A DNA stretch of 64,000 bases from Tipula vernalis (GCA_958295665.1 OY282558.1:334587106-334651105), one strand, 5' to 3'. Counted from the first letter of the stretch, positions 22,691 through 36,540 are shown. Translations and numbers: made by a program. Notes: generated by a model from the letters alone, not told the origin.

Positions 22691-22915
22691 ATATACCATA
22701 TTGTACCATATGTCATATTGAAATATGCCGTCCTGTACCTAATGCCATAGTATACCATATGCCATATTGAAATATCCCATTTTGAAATATTCCGTAACGT
22801 ACCATATGAAACAGTGTGCCATATAAACATTATTGAAATATGTCTGTTGTGTACTATACTATAATATTACGTCGTGTTGAAATATTCCATTTTGAAATAC
22901 GCCATGTTGCCAAAT
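22690..22915. repeat. short interspersed words (CATATTGAAATAT type)
   Basis: Variants of CCATATTGAAATATGCC and TACCATATG recur eight or more times with irregular spacing. They follow directly on the 106-bp repeats. Confidence 0.6.
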
Positions 22916-23461
22916 CCCCAACTGCATACAGTAAACAACGTGAATATTTAAAATTCTGTAGAATATCGTTAATAAATAACAAAAATATCGACAGCAATAA
23001 AGCGATCCTTGTGGTACCTACACCAGAGTGAACTTTAATAGGATTTGACTTTACACTAGTGAGATAAGTCATTTTACGTATTATTTCAAATTCAAAATCT
23101 CCAGATTCGATTTCATATATCAATTTTTTGCAATATTCCGGTAACTACAAACAACCTCAATAACCATTTATAAAAGCAAGAATTCAAAAAACTCATACGA
23201 TTTTGAATGACTCTTAATTTTAAAAACGTTTTCCTGGAAAATGTGAATTTGTCGCTTTTTTGTGACCACAGAATTGTTGGTGTTTCTCCACAGTTGCAAT
23301 AGCAAAATTAGAGAACCCAAACTAATTTGCAGTAGCACATCTAGCTTTAAAAACACACATTGTTCAATAGATATGAACTGTCTACAGTTGATAAAAAGAT
23401 CAGTCACAATTGCTTTAAATAATTTAGGAATACGATTATTACAATCGTGGATTCCTTCCAT
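22900..23461 (-). pseudogene. LINE reverse-transcriptase relic (Jockey/CR1-like)
   Basis: Reading leftward from 23435, the frame gives IPKLFKAIVTDLFI and FISIEQCVFLK. In the next frame it gives FLKARCATAN and FSNFAIATVEKHQQ. These match the block between the PISLL-type motif and the QHGF..GRSTTTNL motif of non-LTR reverse transcriptases. After a deletion, 23040-22900 gives NPIKVHSGV, LLLSIFLLFINDIL and KYSRCLLYAVGD. This is a decayed form of SGVPQGS...LLFINDI...LLFADD, with the catalytic FADD changed to YAVGD. It is clearly dead. Frameshifts make exact ends uncertain. Confidence 0.7.
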
Positions 23462-24362
23462 TTATCTGGGGAAATTCCAATGGTTAACGATTGGTTAAAT
23501 AATAAACTAATTGGCGCAGCAAAAACAGTAGCAAGCCCATAACTATCATTTAACGATCATTTAACGAGAAGTTTTACAATAATAAAATTTTTTTGACCAG
23601 CTATTATTACCATAAATATAATTTTCAGCAATTCATTTTGGCACTGTTCGACCATCATCATCTACAATTTTGAAAAGTTTATCGAAATATAATTTTACTT
23701 CTGATGGTGAGATGAAGTTCAAAGCCAATAAAGTTTTTCAAAGAGAACTCTTCGTTTTGACCCTATTTCGAAGCGAATCCCATGGATTATAGTTTTCGGT
23801 ATTACCTTTTTTGAAATCCATAATGGATAATTTTGGCTCTAACTCTTCGCTAAGCAAAGAGTAAACGCCAAAGAAAAAGCTGGCAACACTGTACATTACT
23901 CAAAAATGACACTTTGGTTATCAAAAGTTTGATCAAGAGCTATAAAGTTTTCATTCTAATTTGATGGCTCCTTTGGAAGTCGATTTTTTTCCCCCCTAAC
24001 CGTTTTCACTACCTGTCTGGTAGCGTTTGTTTATGGTAAATTTCTTGATACTTCAGGATTATTTCGAGAAACTGTTCAGTTTCTTTTTTTAATTTACGAT
24101 CATTTTACACCATTATGGTAATGCATTTTATTTTGGCATTTATATGGTTGAACTAAGAGGTTTCTCACAGCCCCAGTAAAAAATTTCGTTTTTATTAGAA
24201 ATTTAGTTGAAACTAAACCCATCCAAATTTAGCTTTTCCTTCCTTTTCGCGAAAGGAGGGGAGGGACAACGGATAGTTAGAAGTAGAATCTGCTTGAATA
24301 TCCATTTCTAATTTTATTTAATTAATCAACTTTCGTATATCTAAATAAAAAATAACAACTTT
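23462..24362. other. intergenic sequence, nothing recognised
   Basis: No gene, tandem repeat or inverted terminus was recognised. A short C-rich T tract occurs near 23985. Confidence 0.55.
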
Positions 24363-24759
24363 AGCCTCGTTATCATTAGTCAGGTTATTTGAATTTAAGT
24401 AATTTGAACCTACATCAATAATATGAAAGTGTTATTTTGCTTGAATACAAGTTTCCGGGATGTGCCAGATTATAAAATTTTGTAGAATGGAAAGTATTTT
24501 ATCAGAATAGTGAAGTTAAAATTTTTGACATCTACAAAAATGAAGTGGATTAGTGCAGAAGTCATATTTTTTTCAAAATTTACTTATCTTATGAAGTCTT
24601 GTGGAATATCGATTTAACTTTTCGATTTAAATTTAACTTTTCCAACTCATTCGACGACATTTTAAGCAACTACTTGATTAAATTAACTAAAAGGTATATG
24701 AGAATATAGTTGAATTCAAGTACTTAAAATCAAGTAACTTGACTAATGAGAACGAGGCT
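24363..24759. mobile_element. 397-bp TIR element (MITE-like)
   Basis: AGCCTCGTTATCATTAGTCA at the left end pairs with TGACTAATGAGAACGAGGCT at the right end. The pairing continues as GGTTATTTGAATTT with CAAGTAACTTG, giving TIRs of about 33 bp with a few mismatches. The interior has no coding frame. Flanks are TTT on the left and TTA on the right, so the target duplication is unclear. Confidence 0.75.
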
Positions 24760-25299
24760 TTACGTGTTCCTTCCAGATTAAAAATAAATTAATACTTTTA
24801 CTGAAACTGATTACTCTGATTGCGGTAAAGCAGGACTAATAGCAAAATTTCACTACCCAACCAATGTATATTTGTGTTTTTTTGCTTACAAATTTTTGAA
24901 CTAAGGAAGTAGTTTGATTTCAAGCCAAGCTAGATTATTTGTTTCCTTGTGCGACGACCATTTCGCATAACCGCAGTATGTATTTGAATTTTTTGTCATG
25001 TTTTTCGCATTTGTCTTAACATGAATTTCAACAGTCTCATTCTCAAGATTTCTAAATTCTCTACAAAATGGCTTATTTGGAATAAAGGATGCGTGAATAA
25101 AATGCTAAGAATGTTCGTCTTAAAGTTTGGTTTGATTTCTCGTTTAAAAAATTTTTGTTTGTCTCAAAGAAGTCATAAAAAACAAAGAAAGTAAAAATGA
25201 ACTCCAGCATCGGAAAGAAGACTAAATTTCCTTCATTTTAAAAGTAAAAAAAAAAAAAAAATAACCCATTATTTCACCAAGATAAAAGCGTTTAAATAC
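24760..25299. other. AT-rich sequence, nothing recognised
   Basis: No coding or structural signal beyond a 16-base A-run near 25247. Confidence 0.55.
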
Positions 25300-25800
25300 A
25301 GGGTATTTTGAAATATGTACAAGGCGTAAAATTATTTAAATGATACAAAACTACAAAATTTTATAAATTTTGTGAATTGTCGTTAAATTCACCAAAAATA
25401 GATGAAACTGGCCATATAGGCTGCCAATTGGCCCGACTGTGCGTCTAGGATACCAACAGTAACTTTACTTGCTGTGGATTGTAGTAGAGTTCGTCACAGT
25501 TGGACTTAATTGGCGACATACATATGTAGAATGACACTTGGCCAAGTTATCTGAAAATGTAGGCAAGCCTCTGTGGAAATCTCTAGGATGGGCGGTACGA
25601 AATTACAAAACTTTTAAATTCTGTGAAGTGTGTTGAAGTTTGTCACAATTAGATCAAGTGGCAAGACATTGCAAAATTACAAAACTTTAAAACTCTATGA
25701 AGTGTAGTAAGGTTCGTCACATAATTTAATCAAGTTAGCCACACAGACTGGCATTTGGCCAAGCTATCCGAAATAATGGGCTGGGGACATCTCTAGGTTT
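25300..25800. repeat. degenerate tandem repeat, about three partial units
   Basis: ACAAAACTACAAAATTTTA / TTACAAAACTTTTAAATTCT / TTACAAAACTTTAAAACTCT with GTGAAGTGTGTTGAAG-type continuations begin at about 25348, 25602 and 25678. Modules with CTTGGCCAAGTTATC and TTGGCCAAGCTATC (about 25540 and 25753), followed by GAAATCTCTAGG or GACATCTCTAGG, also repeat. Units are irregular. Confidence 0.65.
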
Positions 25801-27243
25801 TTCAGGAGAAAATTGTTTGATTTTGCAACTATCTTAATTAAAAGAACTAATAACAAAATATAACCTAAGCAGTCGTTTTGGAATCATCCCTGCTAGAAAA
25901 ACTTAAAGTTGAAAAATATAACTCCTACGCCCGTTTGAAAACAAAAATTATGGAATCGTTTTAGACTTAATTGAATCAACTTTTTTTGTTTAGTAGGTGG
26001 ATAGCCACAACGAGGCAAATTTTCAAAACCACCAAAAAAAAATTCTTGTTTACTTCTGTCAAATTTCTAGTCTCGAATACTTGATGAATTGTATTACTCG
26101 TGGGGTTCATTTAATGTTTAATAAAATGAAGGCATATTGAAAATAACCTATTTCAGAATATCATTTATTCCAAAATAGATTATAAGAAAACGGTATTTTC
26201 GATCCAGTTTTACTGTCAAATTCAACAAAAACTATGTTTCGTGATTGTTGTATGTACCAAACATGTTTTTTGATTGTTCTTTGTACCAAAAAGTATATTA
26301 ATATGTAAAATTATAAAATACAAAATACGATTATTTTAAACCATGCAACTGGACCAAAAAAAAAATTAAAAACAAAACTACAACATGACTATGTATCGCC
26401 GTAGAAAATAACATAACGACATTTTTCAGTACCTGAAAGTATTTCTATTATGTACTTTTTTTACGTTTTTTTTCCATCCTAAAGTTTTACTTAGCTTTTT
26501 AACATGTTTTAAGAATATCAAATTCAAAACAAATTTTGAAAATTACATTTCCAAAAACTATGCAGCAAGTTATTTTGAATAAAAACAAAATATATTTCAT
26601 TGTCTTAAAAATTTCAAAATATTTATAATTAGAGTTGAAATAATTTTTTTTTTTTTTACTAGTACAAAAAAATGCAACAATGCCAAAACTTTTCCGAATT
26701 AACAAAAAAAAAGCATTGTTCATTTATTATTATGATGATTTTTATCAATCTCGCAAGATGTACATAAGAATAGATTGTAAAATCTGCTAAAATCTACTTC
26801 TTCCATTATACAGACAATTTTTCGATTTAAATTCGGATCAACGATATTATTATTTATATAAATGGGTCCTTTATTCGATTCGCCCCAAAATTCTTCTAAA
26901 CATTAATAAAGCTCAATAAAATCCAACCATAATAGTCATGAATTAGTTGGACTCTGTTGAAACAACAAAATCATTTTTATGAAAGCAGACAGAATGCTTT
27001 TACAGAGCATTAATTTTAGCGATGTGAAGTTTATCCTATATTTATCCTAAAAATACAAAAACAACAATTTGTTTGCTAGTATGTGTGAAAATGTAACATT
27101 TAGGCGTTTTTCAGAAACCTTTGATATAACTATATAAAAGTTTAATTGCAAATAATATATTTTATATATTGTTTTTAGTTATACTACATATATTTAACAT
27201 ATTAAAAGATTAAGATAAATTAAAATAGAACGGCACGTACCGA
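25801..27243. other. AT-rich sequence to the left of the satellite, nothing recognised
   Basis: A 74-codon minus-strand frame at 26499-26723 is low-complexity. No terminal repeat facing the satellite was found. Confidence 0.55.
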
Positions 27244-30200
27244 TTTAAACAAGTATTTTGACATAATACTAAACGCATTTATAGGTATTACTGATCAGAT
27301 TTCTTTATTGGGTGATAAGATGTAGGCCTAATTTAACTACTGACCAAGTTTTAGAATTTTGGCTTGAATTTCTGATAAACAAATAGAGATCAATATATAG
27401 TGACCACACAACATACCTCAAGTTGGCGAACTCTTTGACGTAATACTAAACGCATTTAAAGGAATTGCTCATCGGATTCCTTTATTGGGTGATAAGATAT
27501 AGGCCTAATTTAACTACTGACCAAGTTTTAGAATTTTGGCTTGGATTTCTGATAACCAAATAGAGATCAATATACATATAGTGACCACACAACATACCTC
27601 AAGTTGGCGAACTCTTTGACGTAATACTAAACGCATTTATTGGAATTGCTCATCGGATTCCTTTATTGGGTGATAAGATATAGGCCTAATTTAACTACTG
27701 ACCAAGTTTTAGAATTTTGGCTTGGATTTCTGATACCCAAATAGAGATCAATATATAGGAACCACACAACATACCTCAAGTTGGCGAACTCTTTGACGTA
27801 ATACTTAACGCATTTATTGGAATTGCTCATCAGATTCCTTTATTGGGTGATAAGATATAGGCCTAATTTAACTACTGACCAAGTTTTAGAATTTTGGCTT
27901 GGATTTCTGATAACCAAATAGAGATCAATATACATATAGTGACCACACAACATACCTCAAGTTGACGAACTTTTTGACGTAATACTAAACGGATTTATTG
28001 AAATTGCTCATCGGATTCCTTTATTGGGTGATAAGACATAGGCCTAATTTAACTACTGACCAAGTTTTAGAATTTTGGCTTGGATTTCTGATACCCAAAT
28101 AGAGATCAATATATAGGAACCACACAACATACCTCAAGTTGGCGAACTCTTTGACGTAATACTAAACGCATTTATCGGAATTGCTCATCGGATTCCTTTA
28201 TTGAGTGATAAGATGTAGGCCTAATTTAACTACTGACCAAGTTTTAGAATTTTGGCTTGGATTTCTGATAACCAAATAGAGATCAATATATAGGAACCAC
28301 ACAACATACCTCAAGTTGGCGAACTCTTTGCCGTAATACTAAACGCATTTATTGGAATTGCTCATCGGAATCCTTTATTGAGTGATAAGATATAGGCCTA
28401 ATTTAACTACTGACCAAGTTTTAGAATTTTGGCTTGGATTTCTGATAACCAAATAGAGATCAATATACATATAGTGACCACACAACATACCTCAAGTTGG
28501 CGAACTCTTTGACGTAATACTAAACGCATTTATAGGAATTTCTCATCGGATTCCTTCATTAGGTGATAAGATATAGGCCTAATTTAACTACTGACCAAGT
28601 TTTAGAATTTTTGCTTGGATTTATGATAACCAAATAGAGATCAATATACATATAGTGACCACACAACATACCTCAAGTTGGCGAACTCTTTGACGTAATA
28701 CTAAACGCATTTATAGGAATTTCTCATCGGATTCCTTTATTAGGTGATAAGATATAGGCCTAATTTAACTACTGACCAAATTTTAGAATTTTGGCTTGGA
28801 TTTATGATAACCAAATAGAGATCAATATACATATAGTGACCACACAACATACCTCAAGTTGGCGAACTCTTTGACGTAATACTAAACGCATTTATTGGAA
28901 TTGCTCATCGGATTCCTTTATTGGGTGATAAGATATAGGCCTAATTTAACTACTGACCAAGTTTTAGAATTTTGGCTTGGATTTCTGATACCCAAATAGG
29001 GATCAATATACATATAGTGACCACACAACATACCTCAAGTTGGCGAACTCTTTGACGTAATACTAAACGCATTTATAGGAATTTCTCATCGGATTCCTTT
29101 ATTAGGTGATAAGATATAGGCCTAATTTAACTACTGACCAAGTTTTAGAATTTTGGCTTGGATTTATGATAACCAAATAGAGATCAATATACATATAGTG
29201 ACCACACAACATACCTCAAGTTGGCGAACTCTTTGACGTAATACTAAACGCATTTATTGGAATTGCTCATCGGATTCCTTTATTGGGTGATAAGATATAG
29301 GCCTAATTTAACTACTGACCAAGTTTCAGAATTTTGGCTTGGATTTCTGATAACCAAATAGAGATCAATATACATATAGTGACCACACAACATACCTCAA
29401 GTTGACGAACTCTTTGACGTAATACTAAACGCATTTATTGGAATTGCTCATCGGATTCCTTTATTGAGTGATAAGATGTAGGCCTAATTTAACTACTGAC
29501 CAAGTTTTAGAATTTTGGCTTGGATTTCTGATAACCAAATAGAGATCAATATATAGGAACCACACAACATACCTCAAGTTGGCGAACTCTTTGACGTAAT
29601 ACTAAACGCATTTATTGGAATTGCTCATCGGATTCCTTTATTGAGTGATAAGATGTAGGACTAATTTAACTACTGACCAAGTTTTAGAATTTTGGCTTGG
29701 ATTTCTGATAACCAAATAGAGATCAATATATAGGAACCACACAACATACCTCAAGTTGGCGAACTCTTTGACGTAATACTAAACGCATTTATTGGAATTG
29801 CTCATCGGATTCCTTTATTGGGTGATAAGATATAGGCCTAATTTAACTACTGACCAAGTTTTAGAATTTTGGCTTGGATTTCTGATAACCAAATAGAGAT
29901 CAATATATAGTGACCACACAACATACCTCAAGTTGGCGAACTCTTTGACGTAATACTAAACGCATTTATTGGAATTGCTCATCAGATTCCTTTATTGGGT
30001 GATAAGATATAGGCCTAATTTAACTACTGACCAAGTTTTAGAATTTTGGCTTGGATTTCTGATAACCAAATAGAGATCAATATATAGGAACCACACAACA
30101 TACCTCAAGTTGGCGAACTCTTTGACGTAATATTAAATGCATTTATTGGAATTGCTCATCGGATTCCTTTATTGGGTGATAAGATATAGGCCTAATTTAA

Positions 30201-33200
30201 CTACTGACCAAGTTTTAGAATTTTGGCTTGGATTTCTGATAACCAAATAGAGATCAATATATAGTGACCACACAACATACCTCAAGTTGGCGAACTCTTT
30301 GACGTAATACTAAACGCATTTATTGGAATTGCTCATCAGATTCCTTTATTGGGTGATAAGATATAGGCCTAATTTAACTACTGACCAAGTTTTAGAATTT
30401 TGGCTTGGATTTCTGATAACCAAATAGAGATCAATATATAGTGACCACACAACATACCTCAAGTTGGCGAACTCTTTGACGTAATACTAAACGCATTTAT
30501 TGGAATTGCTCATCGGATTCCTTTATTGGGTGATAAGATATAGGCCTAATTTAACTACTGACCAAGTTTTAGAATTTTGGCTTGGATTTCTGATACCCAA
30601 ATAGAGATCAATATATAGGAACCACACAACATACCTCAAGTTGGCGAACTCTTTGACGTAATACTAAACGCATTTATTGGAATTGCTCATCAGATTCCTT
30701 TATTGGGTGATAAGATATAGGCCTAATTTAACTACTGATTAAGTTTTAGAATTTTGGCTTGAATTTCTGATAACCAAATAGAGATCAATATACATATAGT
30801 GACCACACAACATACCTCAAGTTGACGAACTCTTTGACGTAATACTAAACGCATTTATTGGAATTGCTCATCGGATTCCTTTATTGGGTGATAAGATATA
30901 GGCCTAATTTAACTACTGACCAAGTTTTAGAATTTTGGCTTGGATTTCTGATACCCAAATAGGGATCAATATATAGGAACCACACAACATACCTCAAGTT
31001 GGCGAACTCTTTGACGTAATACTAAACGCATTTATTGGAATTGCTCATCGAAATCCTTTATTGAGTGATAAGATGTAGGCCTAATTTAACTACTGACCAA
31101 GTTTTAGAATTTTGGCTTGGATTTCTGATAACCAAATAGAGATCAATATATAGGAACCACACAACATACCTCAAGTTGGCGAACTCTTTGACGTAATACT
31201 AAACGCATTTATAGGAATTGCTCATCGGATTCCTTTATTGGGTGATAAGATATAGGCCTAATTTAACTACTGACCAAGTTTTAGAATTTTGGCTTGGATT
31301 TCTGATAACCAAATAGAGATCAATATATAGGAACCACACAACATACCTCAAGTTGGCGAACTCTTTGACGTAATACTAAACGCATTTATTGGAATTGCTC
31401 ATCGGATTCCTTTATTGGGTGATAAGACATAGGCCTAATTTAACTACTGACCAAGTTTTAGAATTTTGGCTTGGATTTCTGATAACCAAATAGAGAGATC
31501 AATATATAGTGACCACACAACATACCTCAAGTTGGCGAACTCTTTGACGTAATACTAAACGCATTTATTGGAATTGCTCATCAGATTCCTTTATTGGGTG
31601 ATAAGATATAGGCCTAATTTAACTACTGACCAAGTTTTAGAATTTTGGCTTGGATTTCTGATAACCAAATAGAGATCAATATATAGGAACCACACAACAT
31701 ACCTCAAGTTGGCGAACTCTTTGACGTAATACTAAACGCATTTATAGGAATTGCTCATCGGATTTCTTTATTGGGTGATAAGATATAGGCCTAATTTAAC
31801 TACTGACCAAGTTTTAGAATTTTGGCTTGGATTTCTGATAACCAAATAGAGATCAATATACATATAGTGACCACACAACATACCTCAAGTTGACGAACTC
31901 TTTGACGTAATACTAAACGCATTTATTGGAATTGCTCATCGGATTCCTTTATTGAGTGATAAGATATAGGCCTAATTTAACTACTGACCAAGTTTTAGAA
32001 TTTTGGCTTGGATTTCTGATACCCAAATAGAGATCAATATATAGGAACCACACAACATACCTCAAGTTGGCGAACTCTTTGACGTAATACTAAACGCATT
32101 TATAGGAATTGCTCATCGGAATCCTTTATTGAGTGATAAGATGTAGGCCTAATTTAACTACTGACCAAGTTTTAGAATTTTGGCTTGGATTTCTGATAAC
32201 CAAATAGAGATCAATATATAGGAACCACACAACATACCTCAAGTTGGCGAACTCTTTGACGTAATACTAAACGCATTTATTGGAATTGCTCATCGGAATT
32301 CTTTATTGAGTAATAAGATGTAGGCCTAATTTAACTACTGACCAAGTTTTAGAATTTTGGCTTGGATTTCTGATAACCAAATAGAGATCAATATATAGGA
32401 ACCACACAACATACCTCAAGTTGGCGAACTCTTTGACGTAATACTAAACGCATTTATTGGAATTGCTCATCGGAATTCTTTATTGAGTAATAAGATGTAG
32501 GCCTAATTCAACTACTGACCAAGTTTTAGAATTTTGGCTTGGATTTCTGATAACCAAATAGAGATCAATATATAGGAACCACACAACATACCTCAAGTTG
32601 GCGAACTCTTTGACGTAATACTAAACGCATTTATAGGAATTGCTCATCGGATTCCTTTATTGGGTGATAAGATATAGGCCTAATTTAACTACTGACCAAG
32701 TTTTAGAATTTTGGCTTGGATTTCTGATAACCAAATAGAGATCAATATACATATAGTGACCACACAACATACCTCAAGTTGACGAACTCTTTGACGTAAT
32801 ACTAAACGCATTTATTGGAATTGCTCATCGGATTCCTTTATTGAGTGATAAGATATAGGCCTAATTTAACTACTGACCAAGTTTTAGAATTTTGGCTTGG
32901 ATTTCTGATACCCAAATAGGGATCAATATATAGGAACCACACAACATACCTCAAGTTGGCGAACTCTTTGACGTAATACTAAACGCATTTATTGGAATTG
33001 CTCATCGGAATCCTTTATTGAGTGATAAGATGTAGGCCTAATTTAACTACTGACCAAGTTTTAGAATTTTGGCTTGGATTTCTGATAACCAAATAGAGAT
33101 CAATATATAGGAACCACACAACATACCTCAAGTTGGCGAACTCTTTGACGTAATACTAAACGCATTTATAGGAATTGCTCATCGGATTCCTTTATTGGGT

Positions 33201-34456
33201 GATAAGATATAGGCCTAATTTAACTACTGACCAAGTTTTAGAATTTTGGCTTGGATTTCTGATAACCAAATAGAGATCAATATACATATAGTGACCACAC
33301 AACATACCTCAAGTTGACGAACTCTTTGACGTAATACTAAACGCATTTATTGGAATTGCTCATCGGATTCCTTTATTGGGTGATAAGATATAGGCCTAAT
33401 TTAACTACTGACCAAGTTTAAGAATTTTGGCTTGGATTTCTGATACCCAAATAGGGATCAATATATAGGAACCACACAACATACCTCAAGTTGGCGAACT
33501 CTTTGACGTAATACTAAACGCATTTATTGGAATTGCTCATCGGAATCCTTTATTGAGTGATAAGATGTAGGCCTAATTTAACTGTGACCAAGTTTTAGAA
33601 TTTTGGCTTGGATTTCTGATAACCAAATAGAGATCAATATATAGGAACCACACAACATACCTCAAGTTGGCGAACTCTTTGACGTAATACTAAACGCATT
33701 TATAGGAATTGCTCATCGGATTCCTTTATTGGGTGATAAGATATAGGCCTAATTTAACTACTGACCAAGTTTTAGAATTTTGGCTTGGATTTCTGATAAC
33801 CAAATAGAGATCAATATACATATAGTGACCACACAACATACCTCAAGTTGGCGTACTCTTTGACGTAATATTAAACGCATTTATTGGAATTGCTCATCGG
33901 ATTCCTTTATTGGGTGATAAGATATAGGCCTAATTTAACTACTGACCAAGTTTTAGAATTTTGGCTTGGATTTCTGATAACCAAATAGAGATCAATATAT
34001 AGTGACCACACAACATACCTCAAGTTGGCGAACTCTTTGACGTAATACTAAACGCATTTATTGGAATTGCTCATCAGATTCCTTTATTGGGTGATAAGAT
34101 ATAGGCCTAATTTAACTACTGACCAAGTTTTAGAATTTTGGCTTGGATTTCTGATAACCAAATAGAGATCAATATATAGGAACCACACAACATACCTCAA
34201 GTTGGCGAACTCTTTGACGTAATACTAAACGCATTTATTGGAATTGCTCATCGGATTCCTTTATTGGGTGATAAGATATAGGCCTAATTTAACTACTGAC
34301 CAAGTTTTAGAATTTTGGCTTGGATTTCTGATAACCAAATAGGGATCAATATACATATAGTGACCACACAACTTACCTCAAGTTGGCGAACTCTTTGACG
34401 TAATACTAAACGCATTTATTGGAATTGCTCATCGGATTCCTCTATTTTATGATAAG
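27244..34456. repeat. satellite array, about 40 monomers of 177-181 bp
   Basis: The monomer runs from CCACACAACATACCTCAAG through TTGGCGAACTCTTTGACGTA, CTAAACGCATTTATTGGAAT, TGCTCATCGGATTCCTTTAT, AAGATATAGGCCTAATTTAA, CCAAGTTTTAGAATTTTGGC and GATAACCAAATAGAGATCAA. Length is 177 bp when it ends ATATATAG(T)GACC or TATATAGGAACC, and 181 bp when it ends ATACATATAGTGACC. Monomers differ at only a few positions. The leftmost copy is the most diverged and the rightmost stops at about 34456. No open frame and no foreign insertion lie inside 7.2 kb, which suggests recent amplification or homogenisation. Confidence 0.97.
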
Positions 34457-34615
34457 ATTTTGGGAATGATAAAAAGAGAAAGAGGGATAGAAAGTCTTAT
34501 TTAAACAATATAAAATTTTGTTTAAACATTTATTATCAAAAAATTCAGTTTAAAACAATCTGTTTCATAATCATATAACTTGTTGTTGATTTTAATTTAT
34601 AATCGATCTACTGTC

Positions 34616-36540
34616 TTATAGACAAAAAACACATACCAATAATGAAGAAACGATGTTATGTTGATTACAATTTTTGTGAATTTTCCTTTTGCACTCTTGG
34701 CATTGTAACATAAGTTCAGGTTCCTTTACATTTTCAAAACATATGAAACAATTTTCCAAAACTGATTCTGAGTTTTCTGTTATCACATTTCTTAAATGTT
34801 GGCGGTATTCGTTAATTCCTTGTTCATATATTTTATCATCTTCAGAATGAATGTCACTCCGATAAGCATTGTTACTTGTATAATCTACAGCATATAAAAT
34901 AAGCGGCCCACAATTGAAACCATCCCTCTGTGTTGCCAAGTTATATGTTGGCATGCTTTTAAATTTTGTAATGGAGACATCACCCCAAGCTCTTTGTAAT
35001 TCGTTCACAAAGATTTGAGCTCTTTTTACTAAAGCATGTATAGTTTTCTCAGGCGACAAAGGATCGTAGCATGCGATTGTCTTATGTTGAAAGTCAATAA
35101 TGGTCAAAACAAAATGACAATTGTTAACCACGCTTGGTATATAGATTCTTCTTTTATTACGGCAAATTGTTATTTCGGGATGTTTCTTTTTATCGACAAT
35201 TTTGAAAACTTCATTACTTGACAATATTTTTAATGATTGGTACGGATCTAAGCAAACGTCGCTTGAATTTAATAATAAAACATTCGCAGCAACATAAACC
35301 AATTCGGCTGTTAAAAAGGATGACCCATTGAGGCCAGCAAAACAATCGCTAGTCAGACTAGTTTCCCATAAAGGGTGAAAACGAAATTTAAACAATTTTA
35401 AATTGAAACCACTCTTCGAAATTTTATCCAAATATAAGTTATTTGTAAATTTCAAAATTTTCGGGGTTATATAGCGACTTAATGCTACCCTGCCGGAGTA
35501 TTTGTTCTGACGCGGTCGTTTTTTTTTTTTCCAACATTCTTTAAGATTAAATGTCATTGGATCGATTTCATCATGACCGATTATCGTCGAAGTAGACACC
35601 GAGTTTCCAGCGATGTTAATATAAATTCCGTTTGATCAGGATTCGTTAATGGTTTCAACTCGTAACATTTCTTTTTATTTGGGGTTAGCTCAACAACCGA
35701 TATAATTTTCGTTGGTTGACTTCGCGTACTGTACAAATCTTCTTCAATTTTTAATTTTTGCTTGCGATGCATAATATCCGGAGCTATTTCAATAGCATTA
35801 AAAAGCATTTCGGTTTTTTCTTGCAGATTATCAATGAAACGACCCAACTTTTGATTGGGACATTTAATTAAATTGTTTTTTAAAATGTTAAACCAATTTT
35901 CGATGATGGCATTTGACATTCGGTGCCTTTTATTAAAATATCTCATAAATATGGTACTCCACAGAGGTAAATAAGAGAAATATTTTTTAATACAAAATTC
36001 GATAAAATCTTGGCAATAAAGTTTATTTTTTTTGTGTGTCATGTGCTCATTATCTGCAATCGAGTTTGTCGTTGTATTAAACAAATCTAGGAAATGAGTA
36101 TAAAATGGTGATGTAGTGTTCGCTTCATCTTCTAGCGATTCATTATCACTTTTCGTTTCATCAGTATTTTCTCCAATATGTTCATCAACATATTCGTCAA
36201 TATTATCAAGACGAGTTTTTATAAAACTTAAAAGTTCAACATTTGCATTATTGTATAGCCGGCTTTCAAATTTGGAGCAACCAATTAAACAAAATAATTT
36301 GAATAATTTATTAATTTCTTCGATTGATTTGGCATCGATTAGCTGTTCTCAAAAGCTGAGGTATTCTAACCGCTTTGGCGACTTTATGTTCCCCATAATC
36401 GAGGGAATATGTGATCCAAGAATACCTGTTATAAGCTACAGTCCGTCAGTTTCGGAGCTGTATTTTGCTGCTCCTGCAAATAGCTCTAATGTGCCTAGGA
36501 TAAAACACAGCTATTACCTAAAAATTCTGAAGTGTGTGCA
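34616..36540 (-). pseudogene. transposon-type protein with C48 (Ulp1-like) protease and zinc finger, broken
   Basis: Reading leftward from about 36540, LGTLELFAGAAKYSSETDG, LITGILGSHIPSIMGNIKSP and KSIEEINKLFKLFCLIGC lie in one frame interrupted by a TAG (near 36440) and a TGA (near 36347). An acidic linker follows, then YLPLWSTIFMRYF and SNAIIENWFNILKNNL (about 35950-35880), a block typical of transposon proteins. Near 35620 the frame shifts by one. The next frame (to 34616) has the cysteine-protease signature of Ulp1/C48: CHFVLTIIDF with His and CYDPLSP with Asp, then QRDGFNCGPLILYA with Gln and Cys. A C-terminal CFIC...CQECKRKIHKNC...CVFC finger of PHD/RING type ends it. SUMO-like protease domains are known accessories of several DNA transposons, but I cannot assign the superfamily. 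It starts 160 bp from the satellite. The catalytic residues look intact although the full gene is not. Confidence 0.75.

Noticed and set aside
27244..34456. Array considered as CRISPR-like or as a coding tandem repeat
   Set aside because: There are no unique spacers between repeats, units are 177-181 bp and contiguous, and no frame stays open through a monomer.
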